From: Rhineura floridana
Taxonomy: Eukaryota > Chordata > Lepidosauria > Squamata > Rhineuridae
Direction: 5' to 3'
DNA length: 64,000 nucleotides
NCBI RefSeq assembly: GCF_030035675.1
Contig: NC_084489.1
Coordinates: forward strand, 21,477,501-21,541,500
Shown: positions 33,968-47,700 of the stretch, piece by piece
Layout of the letters: every line of letters begins with the position of its first letter
How positions within the stretch are numbered: position 1 is the stretch's first letter
Notes under the pieces: model-generated
Seen by the model: only the letters and a program-made list of their open reading frames with translations
What the model was told of the DNA's origin: nothing
The model's database searches: none
Translations under genes and position numbers: made by a program

Positions 33968-35720
33968 TCAGTTTGCAAGGATTTGATTCAAACCCAGGCA
34001 TTTTGAACCTTTTAAACCATTAGTTCCTATCTCTGAACTGCCCCTGATAAAAAATTATACCTTGAAATAATTAATTGGCTGTTATTTCAGAATTGATTGT
34101 TTTCAATGTCTGACCAATTTTTTGTACTGACCTATCTTAAAACATTCACCCCGTACTACTATTCTTGCTGTTAGGTGAAAGTACTTTTATTCATATTATA
34201 TTACTACAGTTTATATTGCTAAGTCTATGGCTGTCAGATACGTTTTCTTCCAGCAACAGCAGCATAACGTGCTGGTGCAATTCTGAGTTTGTTAATTTTA
34301 AGCATTCATAGCTTTAGAATTAGGCTATGATAGTCAAAGAAATAAAAATGTGTGTGTTTGTTGTTCCCCTTCTTGGTAACGTTACACAAAGATTTGCCAA
34401 TTTAGGAGGTAGTCATGCCGAGTTCTGTTTTTATTCCTCCCTTAAATATTAGGAACAAAAAATTGTGCCAATTATAAAAACATGCTTAAGGAATTATTCT
34501 GCAGATATGATTATCATGGCCATATGATACACTATTACAGGATAGATTTTACTAAATTATGAAATGGTAAAATAAATTTAGAAAAAAAGTCCTTATGTAT
34601 ATAGTTTTAAATTAAGGGGTTCCTTTTACTAATTCTAAACCTGGCTGTGCTACATGCACATCCTGATTCTAAATGCATCAGGTGGAAATAATTTATTCCC
34701 CTGAAATCAAAGCAATTTCCACATGACACATTTAGGTTTCAAGTACCAATAAAGTTGTGAAACAGCCTTTATTACAAAGGACCTAGACCAACAGAAGCAG
34801 GTGAATTTCCTCATCAAGATATAGATAAATGCAAACATACTTTTACCAAGGCCCCAAGGTACCAAGGCAGGCACCTGATAAGAGCCAATTTCCTGCCATG
34901 TGTATTATGTGGTCAAACAGCACCTCTGTGTTTGGGTATTGGAAAGGTGTGTGCAATCACTCTGCAAAAATCAAGGGTGATAGCCATCCACAAATGCCTG
35001 CTATCTAATCACCACCTTCCTGCATGGAGAGCATGACTAGAGTGAATTTGTCCATGTTAAAATACCCTATCATTTTGCAAAATTACATTTTTAATCCTTT
35101 TTGCATAACGGGTCTCTTTTGCAGCATTCTTTTTTTAAAAAATGAGCAGTAGAAGCAGCAATACTTTAAAATAGTTATATACACTTCCACCCTAGACTTT
35201 CCTTGTATTATGAAAATAGCAAGCGTGTGGGTGGGTGGGATTGATTGTAACTGGGATCATAGTGAGAGCAAAGAGTTAAAGCTTCCCTCCCTTGCCCCCC
35301 CATGCTATAGTCCCAATCTGGCTTCCCCCTCCCACTGCTGGCTATTGGTTAAGGAAACATCACATCTAGTTTGGCCCTGGATTAATCAAAAGCAAATTTC
35401 CAGTTTCTTAGTTAGCCCTTTGAAAATGTATATCTGGATTGTGAACAATTTTTGCATCAAATGTAGCATTGCATAGCTTTGTGTGTTTAAACAAAATGGC
35501 TTTTGAACAAGTATGTGTAGTCCAGAATCACTAGTGTTCTTATGAAAGTTATGTTCCTTTATGTATATACTTGTATGTAAGTATGGTTTTAGAATTATTG
35601 CATGACTCTCAGAGGGCTCCAAACATATTTTTGGTTTTTAGTGCTCATGTATATATAAATAATAGTGTCTCGAAAAAATATAATTTGAAAACATACAGTA
35701 TATAAATATAACATTCAGGG

Positions 35721-35796
35721 CTATGGAAAATCACTTCCGTCATAGATCACTGGACGTTGAACAGATAAGTGGTAAAATACTTTTTTTGAGATAAAC
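35721..35796 (-). CDS. FYCO1: FYCO1 terminal coding exon
   Basis: This 76-nt exon follows acceptor AACCTACAG-type sequence (CTACAG). The first G completes Arg with exon b, then [20 protein letters not shown] then SDFP-stop. Human ends [24 protein letters not shown]. It lies 11.7 kb from the previous exon, across the LTR element. Confidence 0.92.
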
Positions 35797-38700
35797 CTGT
35801 AGGGGAAATAGATAGAAGAAACATTACTTGAGCCTATACTATAAGAGAAAACTTATCCAGAGAAAATTAGTGGCATACAAATCCCATTGAAATCAATCAG
35901 ATTGAACTAGTATGCAGCTAAATGAGTTCCATTGCTTTTAAGTGTAATTATACCGGAATCTAACCTCAGAATTCTAATAAGGTGTGCTTAGAAGTAAGGC
36001 TGCAATCCTATATACACTTAACCTGAGAGTAAGTCTCATTGAACTCAGTGGGTCTAACTTCTAAGCAGATATGTATACATTGTATATGATTACATTGTAA
36101 GCCACAAAGACTTAAATAGGATTTGTTTCATGGGATTTATTTCCAAGTAAGCATGCTTAGCATTGTAATTTAGGAAAGCAAAATCGTTCAGGTTGGTTCC
36201 AGACTGGGCATGTGTGAACTGAGATCATAGCCAACCACTGTGTTGTGGAAAAAAATGAGAAAAGGCAACGCTAAACCAAACATGGCAGCCCAGCTCCCCC
36301 CCTCCCCATGACAATGGCCCCTGGGCAATTGGACATCTTATAACTGCTCCCCCTCCCTTCAAAAAATTATTCTGAATCATGTTGTACGCAAGTTCAGTGA
36401 AACTTACTCCTAAGTAAAAAATGCATATAGGATCAGATCAGTTTCAATATTGCACACTAGATTTTTTTAAAAGGTGTGTATGCCCATGAACAAATGCTCT
36501 TTGCATTATATACCAGAGACCACACTTTGGTCCTCCGGGTTGTTAATTGAAGAACAGCTCCCTCCCTAGGACTATGGAGGGGGGAGGTTTCAGCCAGAGT
36601 GTATTTAATCCAGTGTAGAACACCCGCATCTACACTGGGGACAAAGTAAGAAGTCATTCAGAGGTATGTATCTTTCTATAAGTGCTTCCCCAGTGATTTC
36701 TCAATGGAGGTTTCTTGGAAACCTACATCTAATTGTGGGTCCCAACCCCCAATGCCAATTCCCCCCCCTTTCCCTCTCCTTTCTGTACCATCTCTCCAAA
36801 TGATGATGTCTGGAGGTTGCATCTTCCAAAAGAAGGTGCAGGGAATCAAGACAGGTGCCCATACTCAACCCCCCTACTCATCTTCAAATGGTTCCCATCG
36901 AGAGGCCTCTTCCCCCACCTTGCCACACCCCGATGAGTTTTTATTTTTTTATTTTTTATTTAGCTCAACCGGTAAATATATGTTTTGGGATGTTCTTGGT
37001 TATTTAACTTGGCTGCTACTCTGCAGTGGAAGCTGCCCAATGGTATTAGCATTAAGCTGGCAAAAACTTGCAAAGGATTGCTTGTGGAAGGGCTTGGGTT
37101 TCCCTCTTTTATGGCATAAAGCAAGGATTACTCAAGGGGCATGACAGCATAGCAAGGACAGCACCATTTTTATGTCGCTGGAATGTGAAGTGACATTCTT
37201 TTAAAAAAATAGTAATATGCATGGCAAACTATTAAGGCACATGATGCAAATGGTAGCCTTTCGAAAAACATACACACTGGGAAAAACAAAGTGTGCATGC
37301 AAGTAGGAAAGATTCTGTAGTGGTGTTTTAATGTGTGCTGCTGGATTTTTTTTTTAAGTGTGCATACAGGTGAGTAAAATGTGCAGTTACGTGCATGCTT
37401 ATACTTGATGGGGCATCCAGTGAGAGAAAACAGTGCAGTTTGGGGTTAACAGTGAGGAGATTCCCAGCTTTGTTCTGTCGTATTCTACCCACTGGTATGG
37501 ATGGTACATAGTAGGGTGTAGGGTTGCCAGGTCAGAGGCATCCCAAACCCTGAGATTTTGGGGGCGGGTGTGATGTTCCTGTATTAATGTATATATGGTA
37601 AGTGCTGTTTGTATAGGAGATACATGCTAAGTGGAATGAAAGAGGAGGGGGGAGTAAATGAGCAGTAGAATGCTGGATGATTGGCTGAGTGTTTGAATGG
37701 CTGGGAGTATAAATGGAAGAATGACAGTTGAATCTGGGTGGACATTAGTGGGTTGTTTGAGAGGTGTTAGGTGGACATTGGTGGGTTTTAGAGGTGTCTG
37801 AGAGGTGTTTGGAGCTGGGTGTTTGGAGGTGGATGTGGGGAGAGTGTGGAGTTCGGATTAATACTAAGACAAGTATCACAGGAATAGATGAAACCATATG
37901 CTTATGTGCCTTTATAAAGTAATCTTGTTATTTCTAATATTTAATAAACACTATTTTGGTTTACCGGAGGCCTGATCCTTGGCTGGGGAATATACAGACC
38001 AGAAGGGAGGGCAAGGTACTTACCAAGGCTGAAGGGAAACTGTAACAATTGGTGGCAGCGGTGAAGGGAAGAATATAACACCACAAGTATCCAGAGCAAC
38101 CCAGAATTATATGCATTCTATATAGATCAAAGGGATTGGGACAGCTTAAGCATGCAGTCACAGAGGTAACCTGATTGAGAGAGACTCAGGCAGAGTCTCT
38201 GGGAATACTGGTTATAGGACGTGACTGGTGGTGCTGCCTAGCAGGGGGATCTGGTGAGGTCTGTGCTAGAGCGGAGAGAGAAACCATAAAAAAGGACAGT
38301 CCAGACTGGTGGAGTCCCTGGTGGTGCCTAGTGACAGGCAGTAGCCACGAGCAGGTAGGAACCTGACAGGGAGAGCCAGGGAAGGGTGTCACAGGTGTTG
38401 GCTGTAGCGGTGGGATACGAACAACAGAGAATCCAGATTCGAATACTAGAGAATCCCTAACAGTGGTGTGGCAAACAGAAATAACAAAGATTACTTGTGA
38501 GAGTGACTGGCAAAGAGTGTGTGGCAAAGAGTGAGTGAACTCCTACAGCATGGCTGAATACATAAAGATGAAAAGAGAGGAGCTGGTGGAGAAGTGCATA
38601 ACATTCAATTTACCTCACGAGGGTAAAGGGGTAGATGAATTGAGGGTAGCATTAATAGGATTTACAACTGTCCAGCAAAAACAACCTGTCAGGGAAGAGA

Positions 38701-41700
38701 CCCCAGAAGGATACTCAAGCAATCCCGCTTATATAGAGTATTTGAGAGAAAAGTTGAGATGGGAGGCTGAGGAAAAAGATAAATAGCGAGAGTTAGAAAC
38801 TGAGAAGTTGAGGATGGAAACTGAGAGAATGAGAATGGGGTTTGAGGAGAGGGAGAAGCAACGAACATTGGATGCGGAGATACAGGTGGAAAAGTTAAAA
38901 TTTGAAAGAGAGAAGTTTCATTCTGATGAAACAAGAAAGGACAGAAATGAAACAAAGATAAAGGTTACACCAAAAGACTTTGCAGTGTTTGAGCCTGGAC
39001 AAGATCCACAGATTTACCTCAGCACTTTTGAAAAGGCAGCTCAATTGTGGGGGCTACCAGAGGATAAATATATGCAATATTTATCAAACCTGATCAAAGG
39101 GGAATTGGCTGAGGTATACCAATATTTCCCCTCAGACAAGCCCGTCACATATGCCGAGTTTAAAGAGGCAGTATAGAAAAGATACAGACTGGGACCTGAC
39201 TATTTTAGAAAGTTATTCCGAAACTGTCAGATCCAAGCAGGGAGGTCTTTTGTTGAACTGGGAGCAAAGTTGATGGATATATTTGGAAAGTGGATGAGTA
39301 GTGCCAAAGCTCAGTCAGTGGAAGAGGTGAAAAGCCTCATGATACTGGATCAATTATTCCATCAGTTACCACCAGAAATAAGGCTCCTTGTCAAAGACCG
39401 TTCCCCTACATCGGTGCAGGAGGCTGCAGAGATGGCGAATCACTTTGCCTCCAACAGAACTGGCTGGGTGGGGAAAACATCAAGAGAGTTTAAACCCAGA
39501 CCATATAATGGTGGCAAAAAGGATGTGGTGCCACAGCGAGTGAGTCCTCCAGTAAAATCTGAAGGGCACAGGACACCCCAGAGTGGATCTGTGTACCCTA
39601 AAAGTGAGGAGAAATTATGCTATAAATGTGGTAGACCGGGGCACCTACGTTTTCAATGTGAGGTTGCCAACCCCATTAGTAATCCTGCTCAGGCAAGGGC
39701 AGTAAAAACAGAACCAAAAGATCTAACAACGAAAAAGGTTCAGTTCTGCCAGATAAACTGGACAGAAGTAAAAGACCTTGATTCAAGTCTGAGAGAGGAA
39801 GTGAGTGTACAAGGGGCAAATTATTGGGCATTGCTTGATACTGGTGCCGCTCAGACGTTACTGAGGCCAGATTTAATAAAATCTGAGGAAATATTACCTC
39901 AGGAAACGGTGACTATCCAAGGAGTGAGGGGACAACCAGAAAGCTTACCTATGGCCCTAGTGAAAATGGAGTGGAGAGGCCGAGAGGGAAAATATAAAGT
40001 AGGTATTAATGCCCAACAACAAGAACCAGTGATACTGGGAAGAGATGTAATGGGGGCACAAGGAAAAATATATGTGGTGACCAGACGACAGCTTGGCAGA
40101 GAGACAGAAGCCATGTTAACAGAGGCTGAAGAAAACAGGGTGCAACCTGTTTTCGAGCCTACAGTCACCATAGCAACCCCTGGAAGGCCTGCTGAAAGAA
40201 ACAACTTGTATCAACTGGTCTCTAGTGATGAAGCAGAGCAGTTCAGGGAAGAACTGAATAGGGATACAAGTTTGAAACAAATAAAGGAGCCAGCCCTGAC
40301 ACAAAAGATTCCCTTTACTGACAAGCTGAGGAATCAAATTGTGTGTGAGAATGGGATTTTATACAGACTGTAGATGCCTGCTGAGAAAAAGGATGAATGC
40401 GAACCAGTGAAGCAATTGATAGTACCTAGCAAATACAGAACCAGATTGCTAGAGGTAGCCCACGATGTCCCATGTGCAGGACATCTGGGAATAAAAAAGA
40501 CCAAGAGGAGATTGGCTGCACACTATTATTGGCCAAATATCTCCAAAGATGTAAAACAACATTGACTATCTTGTGTTATATGCCAAAAGGTGGGAAAAAG
40601 TGGAGTAAAGACTAAGGCACCCTTAAAGCCCCTTCCTATAATTGGACAACCCTTTTATAGAGTGGCAGTAGATTTGGTGGGCCCTTTTTCCAAACCCACA
40701 AGGCATGGCAAGAAATATCTATTGGTGGTGGTGGATTTTGCCACCAGGTACCCAGACGCGGAAGCATTAAGATCCGTAGAAGCCCCTGTAGTGGCAGAGG
40801 CTTTGTTAAAAATCTTTATGAGGCTGGGTTTCCCTCATGAAGTGCTGATGGATCAAGGCAGTGTATTCATGGGAGACGTGATGCAATGTATGTGGAAGTG
40901 TTGTGGTCTAAAACATCTAAAGACCACCACTTACCATCCAGCCACTAACGGATTGACTGAGAGATTTAATGGGGTTCTGAAGGTCATGATAAGAAGTTAT
41001 GTTCAAGATCACCCACAAGACTGGGATGAACGTTTGGGGTGCTTCTTATTCGCGTACAGAGAAGTCCCTCAGGAGTCAACAGGCTTCTCACCCTTTGAAC
41101 TGATGTTCACTAGAAAAGTGAGGGGACCTTTGGAACTGTTAAAAAATTCATGGGAAGGAACCCTGGGAGAGTACAAAACATCTGTAGTGGATTTTGTATT
41201 AGACTTCTGCAGCAAATTAACATCGATGATGGAAGCTGTACAAAAGAATTTGAGTCAAGCTCAGGAGAAGCAAAGTTACTGGTATGACAGAACAGCCAGG
41301 GAACGTGTGTATGATGTGGGAGATATGGTTATGGCATTCATACCCAGGAAACATGATAAATTACAGGCTAACTGGGAGGGACCATATACCATAAGAGAAA
41401 AGCTTGACACAGTGACGTATGTAATTACCACAGACCAATTAAACAAAAGCAAAGTGGTTCATGTAAATATGTTAAAGCCTTACCATACCAGGGATGCAAA
41501 GGTGTTGCAAGTTACCTTATTCCCTGAGGGAAGTGGGCCTGAACTTCCAGATTTGGTACAGGAAAGCAAAGACAAAGGAGGGGTAGATCAATTGGAATGG
41601 TCAGAGGAGGTGAAGGAGGAAGTAAAAGAAGAGATTCTGAGAGTTTTGAAAAACTATGGAGATCTCTTTGGTAATAAACCTGGCCGAACCAGTATAGCCA

Positions 41701-44700
41701 GACATTCCATTGATACTGGAGATCATGCCCCAATCAGATCTATGCCGTACCGTGTGAATGGGAAAGTTGTGAGTGAAGTAATCTATATAGGACATAAGGT
41801 GGGGAGTGGGAAAATCACCCCCTTATGGAGCAAGGTGGAGGCAATACAATCGTGGCCTATCCCCTTAACTAAAAAACAAGTTAGGGCATTTCTAGGTGTG
41901 GCTGGTTTTTATAGAAAGTTTGTGAAAGATTTTGGGGAAATAGCAACCCCCTTGCATGAGTTGACAAAGAAAAAGTGTTCTGAGCGTGTGGTATGGACGG
42001 ATGAATGTCAGAAGGCTTTTGATCTGCTGAAGCAAGCCTTGTGCCAAGGACCTATATTAATAGCACCAGACTATGAGCAACCATTCATCGTGGCTACGGA
42101 TGCGTCGGACCTCGCGCTGGGAGTCGTCTTGCTGCAGGAGAGAGAAGGCACCAGACATCCAGTGGCGTATCTTAGTCGCAAGCCGACGTCGAGGGAGAAA
42201 AACTATTCGTCGGTCCAAAAGGAGTGCCTAGCGGTCGTGTGGGGACTGAACAAGTTGCGCCCATACGTGTGGGGACGAAGATTTATGGTGACGACTGACC
42301 ATCGGGCCTTGTTATGGTTGCAGACTATGAAAAACCATAACACTATGCTGCAGAGGTGGTCCTGGGCCCTACAAGACTATCAAGTGGACTTCAAGTTCAT
42401 CAAAGGCAAGGACAATGTATTGGCCGATGGACTTTCAAGGCAAGTGGCCGGGACTGCAGTGACGTGACCCAGACGGAGGAACAAAAAAGGCATTTTCCCC
42501 ATAGAGACTTGTTTTACTTGTTAACGTGACGTATAAATCCTAGAGCAGGAATAATACTCTGCCGTTATTTTTAAGGGGGGGGGATGTGATGTTCCTGTAT
42601 TAATATATATATGGTAAGTGCTGTTTGTATAGAAGATACATGGTAAGTGGAATGAAAGAGGAGGGGGGAGTAAATGAGCAGTAGAATGCTGGATGATTGG
42701 CTGAGTGTTTGAATGGCTGGGAGTATAAATGGAAGAATGACAGTTGAATCTGTGTGGAGAATCTGTGGTGAATCTGGGTGGACGTTAGTGGGTTGTTTGA
42801 GAGGTGTTAGGTGGACATTGGTGGGTTTTAGAGGTGTTTGAGAGGTGTTTGGAGCTGGGTGTTTGGAGGTGGATGTGGGGAGAGTGTGGAGTTCGGATTA
42901 ATACTAAGACAAGTATCACAGGAATAGATGAAACCATATGCTTATGTGCCTTTATAAAGTAATCTTGTTATTTCTAATATTTAATAAACACTATTTTGGT
43001 TTACCGGAGGCCTGATCCTTGGCTGGGGAATATACAGACCAGAAGGGAGGGCAAGGTACTTACCAAGGCTGAAGGGAAACTGTAACAATTGGTGGCAGCG
43101 GTGAAGGGAAGAATATAACACCACAAGTATCCAGAGCAACCCAGAATTATATGCATTCTATATAGATCAAAGGGATTGGGACAGCTTAAGCACGCAGTCA
43201 CAGAGGTAACCTGATTGAGAGAGACTCAGGCGGAGTCTCTGGGAATACTGGTTATAGGACGTGACTGGTGGTGCTGCCTAGCAGGGGGATCTGGTGAGGT
43301 CTGTGCTAGAGCGGAGAGAGAAACCATAAAAAAGGACAGTCCAGACTGGTGGAGTCCCTAGTGGTGCCTAGTGACAGGCAGTAGCCACGAGCAGGAAGGA
43401 ACCTGACAGGGAGAGCCAGGGAAGGGCGTCACAGCGGGCCCTAGAGATGTCATGGGGCAGACCTGAGTGATGTCACGGGGCGGGCCCGAGTGATGTCATT
43501 AAGCATGATACATTAAGCATCAATCACAGTTGCTTGGAGCGTACAATTTTTAAAAAATTGGAAATTAAGCTAGACATCTTAGCTAAAAGATGGAGCCTGG
43601 GTAAAAAGGGAACATTTAATCTAGCCTACTTGCTTCTGGCAAAAAGGGTTTAAGTGCCTTCAGGCAAGGCCAGTCACCAGAAGGCCATTGTAGGAAGAAA
43701 GGAGATGTTAGATGGGAGCACTCAGGAGTAAAGATGGATGCCCCTGAAGGCTGCAATTCTAAACACACTTACTAAGGGACTAAGCCCCATTGAACTCAAC
43801 AGGACTTACTTCTGAGTAGATATAGTTTTGATTGTGCTGTTGGTAACACTTAACTAGGGATCCTCTGCAAAGATATCTGTATCCAAGCAGGTTGGCAACC
43901 CTCTGCTTTGAATGCCCTGCCCCTATCTTTTAACATGGCTGCTCCAAACATCTTTACAGATTTGACCCTTCACTTCAGAAAGAGGTTCGAGAAAAGGGGT
44001 AAAAGGAAGAAAATTCTCTACCCTTTTCTGTATACCCTGTGGGCTGCTATAAACTCACTTTGACAGCCAACCCAATTCCAATGAGTAATAATTGACAGAG
44101 AGACAACACACATGGTTTGGTCTACCTTCACAGGCAGCAATCTGGGAACAACAATTGCAGCCACACTTCCAAATATGTGAGTTCACTTTTACCACTATTG
44201 GGCAAGAAACAAACCATCATGCAACCAACAAGGTGCATCATCAGTGGGCACAGCTTGGAAAAGTTACTTTTTAAAACTACAACTCCCATCATCCCTGCCA
44301 GCATGGCCGCTGGATTGGGCTGATGGGAGTTGTAGTTCAAAAAAGTAACTTTTCCAAGCTCTGTAGTGGGTTTAAGGGGGTTGAGCTGAGTGCATGGAAC
44401 TACTATTGTTGCTTCTATGGATGTAAGGGAGTGAGGTTAAAGATAAATGAAATGCAAATAGAAAAGAAAAACAAAAGACAGTGATGATTTCCTAAATGCA
44501 ATACCATAGCAAGCACAACAAGATTCCTATGAGTGAGGCAGAAAACTTAGCATCCCACAACCAGTCAGGATTCTTAATCAAAAACCAAAACTAAAAAAAT
44601 CCTGGCAGCCAGTCAGCCAAGGTCACAGAAATTCTCATCAGCACAACCTCACCTGGGGGCTGCAGATAATGCAGAATGTTGTGGCACAATTGCTGACATG

Positions 44701-47700
44701 AGTGAGACCCTATCAGCACATAATATCTCTGCTCTGAAATCTGCACTGGTTGCTGATTTGCTACCAGGCCAAGTTCAAGGTGTGCTTTCCATTTTACAGG
44801 TGCCACATAGTATTTCTTCTGCTCTTGTAAGAAATCAATCATTTAGTGTGGCAGCACTTTTTGGAACTCCTTGCCTATTGACATTAGGCATACACCTTCA
44901 CTGCACTCTTTTCAGCACCTGCTAAAATCATTATTGTTTAGGCAAGCCCATCTAGGCATGTAAAAGCTATTATGTTTTTTATCTGTTTTTAACTCATTGT
45001 TGATTTTATTATTTTGAATGTTTTTAAATATCCGTCTTTTAACTGTTTTTGTCAATAATTTTATTGTTTTAGTTCCTTCTGTAAACTGCTTTGAGATTTT
45101 TTACAATAAAGTGGTATACAAATGTTGTAAATAAAATACATAAATAAATTTTGGAGTCCCTGTGGCCCTTGGGTCTCTTTCCACTTTTAGAAACAAAGGA
45201 ATCTGCCTTATACTGACTCAGGCCATTTGGTACCATCTAGCTCAGTACTGATCACATGGACTCGCATTGGCTTTCCTGGATTCCAGGCAACAGTCTTTTC
45301 CAGAAATTGAATTTTGGACCTTTGCATGCAAAGCCTGTGCCCTACAACTCTTCCCCTGTTTAAAAAAGTACCTTTTAAAATTGTTCTTTTCAATTCACTA
45401 ATGACTGCACATCATGCCTAGGGCAGATCCACACCATTAATTTAAAGTACATTCAAGACATATTTGAAGCACATGAATCCCACCCCAGAATCATGGGAAC
45501 GGTAGTTTGTTAAGGGTGGTGGGAGCTATAACTGTGAAAGGAAAACTACACTTCCTAGGATTCTTTAGGGGAAGTCATGCGCTTTAAATGTGAGTTGGAT
45601 GTGCTTTAAATATATTGTGTGGATCTACTTCATAAACTTTGCCTGCCTGGGCTACTCACCATCTCTCAGCTTATCTGTCTCTCAGGATGAAAACAACAGA
45701 AGGGAACCATGACCACTCCAAGGAAGGACACACTTAAAATGTAGAGGAAATCTACAACCATAGTGTGAAATCAAATACTTATTGGGACACAGTATGAAGA
45801 AATATTTATATAAGAATGACTGTTAAAAATGTTTATTATTTACACAACCTGTAAAGATATTTATAGTGCAATCCTATGTTTGTTTACTCAGAAGCAAGTC
45901 CCAATATATTCAGTGGGGCTTACTCAAACAGGGAAGTGTGCACAGAACTGCACTCAAATGATAAGGAACTTCATTCACCCAACCCAACATTCAGAATCAT
46001 GCCACTTTAAGCTGTTTTGCAACTGTTTATCCTTGTTTTTATGGTTACTGGATTTTAAAGGGATTTATTTCTTATTGTGAGCTGCCTTGGTTTTCAATCA
46101 CCAACCTTACCTCACAGGGTTGTTGGAAAGACTCCATATACACACACACTGCAGATACATACACCCCATATAATAGTTTGTCAAACCAGTTGGTCATTGC
46201 AGAACATTTTTTTAAAAATCAGTATGTTTCCTAGATAATAAAAACCATGATACCTAAGTAAGGCCTGCCTAATTGCTTAAAAAAATAGGATTGGAGGGGG
46301 AGAGAAAGATTTACAACACAAACACAATTCTTTGCTATGTCCACTCAAAAGTCCCATTAATTTACAACACAATCCTAACCATGGCTACTCAAAAGTAAGT
46401 CCTACTGAATTCAATAGGGCTTACTCCAGATATGTGGGATTAGCATTGCAGCTTTCCTCCCAGAAATGCATGTATTGGATTACAGCTTCATATTGGGAAG
46501 GTTTTCAAAACAGTGTCCTCTTCAACAGCCCAGGAAAATGTAAACTTGTTTGACACCTGCACACACGACAGAAAAAAACTGAAAGCTATATATTTACTCA
46601 ATTTATGAGATTTTCAAATAAGTAGGAAAAAACAACCACTTTCTGGTGTTGCAGTGGAGTCTAGGTACTGCCTGGAGGTCAACAAATCACAACCCTGACT
46701 TCACTTATTGGCTACAAACCTGAAAGGGCAGGGCTACAGCAGCCAGCAACAGAAGTTGCAGCTGACGTTTTGGTGTATATCTCATGAACCAGACCACCTA
46801 GAAACTTTTTTTAAAATAAAATTAAAGCTGAGAGTGTGGAGATTAAGATTCCTCGCCCACAGACCTGGAGAGGACCCCCCCCCCAAATCCAGAGTCTGTG
46901 GGTGAAAACCGGAGACCTGGCAATCCTAGCAAGGTGTGCTTGCTCAGAAAGTACATACATGTGCTTAGTGTGGAAAGTCAACTACAGTTCCTCTTGCATT
47001 TAACAATGGAATAACAATCGCTTCTACATGCAAAAAATAAATAGTCTGGAACCACTTTGTTATCTTTGCAGTTTTGACTAAATATAAAGTGGGGTCTATT
47101 TGTGAGATTAAAAGAAAAGCCTCAATTACAGTGAGAAACATTTGTTCCATGGGCAAAATTACACCCCCAGGCTGGCCAATTTGCCCATGTGGCAGTTTTT
47201 GGCCAGCCACACTCATACAACTTCATATACACAACAAATAAAGCCATGGCTGCCAAGGACCAAATGGGAGCAGATGAAGGTGCTCCTGTTTGTTCCTTTG
47301 TAGTGGGGCATACTTTTGGCAGTGTTTAAATTTGGTGCCAAATGCAGACCCTGCTGAAATTGGTTCCACTTAGAAGACCCCTGGTCCTATTCCTTCCAAA
47401 AGCACTGAACTAAAACAAAAAGTCTTTCAAGAGAATAAGGAATATTGTTTTTAGCATCTATGCAGAAACAGAAGCAAACACAATATTCTATATGAGACAA
47501 GAACCTACTTAATACATTTCACACACTCCAATTGTACCTACCTAGAAAAAGTGTTGTCAAATACAAGTATGTAGACCCCAGCGTTTCTGACTTTCACCTG
47601 TCCTCTGATGGTTTCCTTATGAGAGTTGCAGCGGATCATAGGAATAAGAACCTGCAAAAGATACACCAGAGCCATATTTGCCTGCAGGAACTTTGCCATG

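Larger units (their letters stand above)
29481..35720. other. LZTFL1-FYCO1 interval, no gene seen
   Basis: About 6.2 kb. It should hold the FYCO1 3' UTR next to 35721. Recognisable contents are a short CR1 3' end (33341-33429) and palindromic short repeats (31374-31453, 33889-33967). No open frame longer than about 120 codons and no seven-transmembrane receptor pattern were seen, although CCR9 occupies this interval in human. Confidence 0.6.
37569..43433 (+). mobile_element. Gmr1-type Gypsy (Ty3-like) LTR retrotransposon in the last FYCO1 intron
   Basis: 5.9 kb, flanked by a perfect 5-bp duplication GCGGG (37564-37568 and 43434-43438). LTRs are 37569-38393 and 42585-43433, both TGTGATG...TCACA. 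Parts in order: primer site, Gag with a SCAN-like capsid region, CCHC zinc knuckle, protease, integrase, then RT remains and RNase H, then a polypurine tract (about 42574-42584). Integrase before RT is the Gmr1 domain order, as in Copia and unlike ordinary Gypsy. The element is broken, with several breaks. The LTRs differ at about 10 sites plus one length difference (about 1.2%), suggesting an age of a few million years. It is antisense to FYCO1. Confidence 0.92.

Noticed and set aside
36704-37144. 146-codon plus-strand frame near the end of FYCO1, considered as a CCR9 remnant
   Set aside because: No transmembrane pattern of a chemokine receptor, no DRY-type motif, Pro-rich start; does not resemble CCR9.
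46840-46940. Similarity among GGTTGCCAGGTC-type stretches near 30540, 37515, 43880 and 46900
   Set aside because: They may be parts of one old repeat into which the LTR element inserted, but the matches are too short and decayed to set borders.
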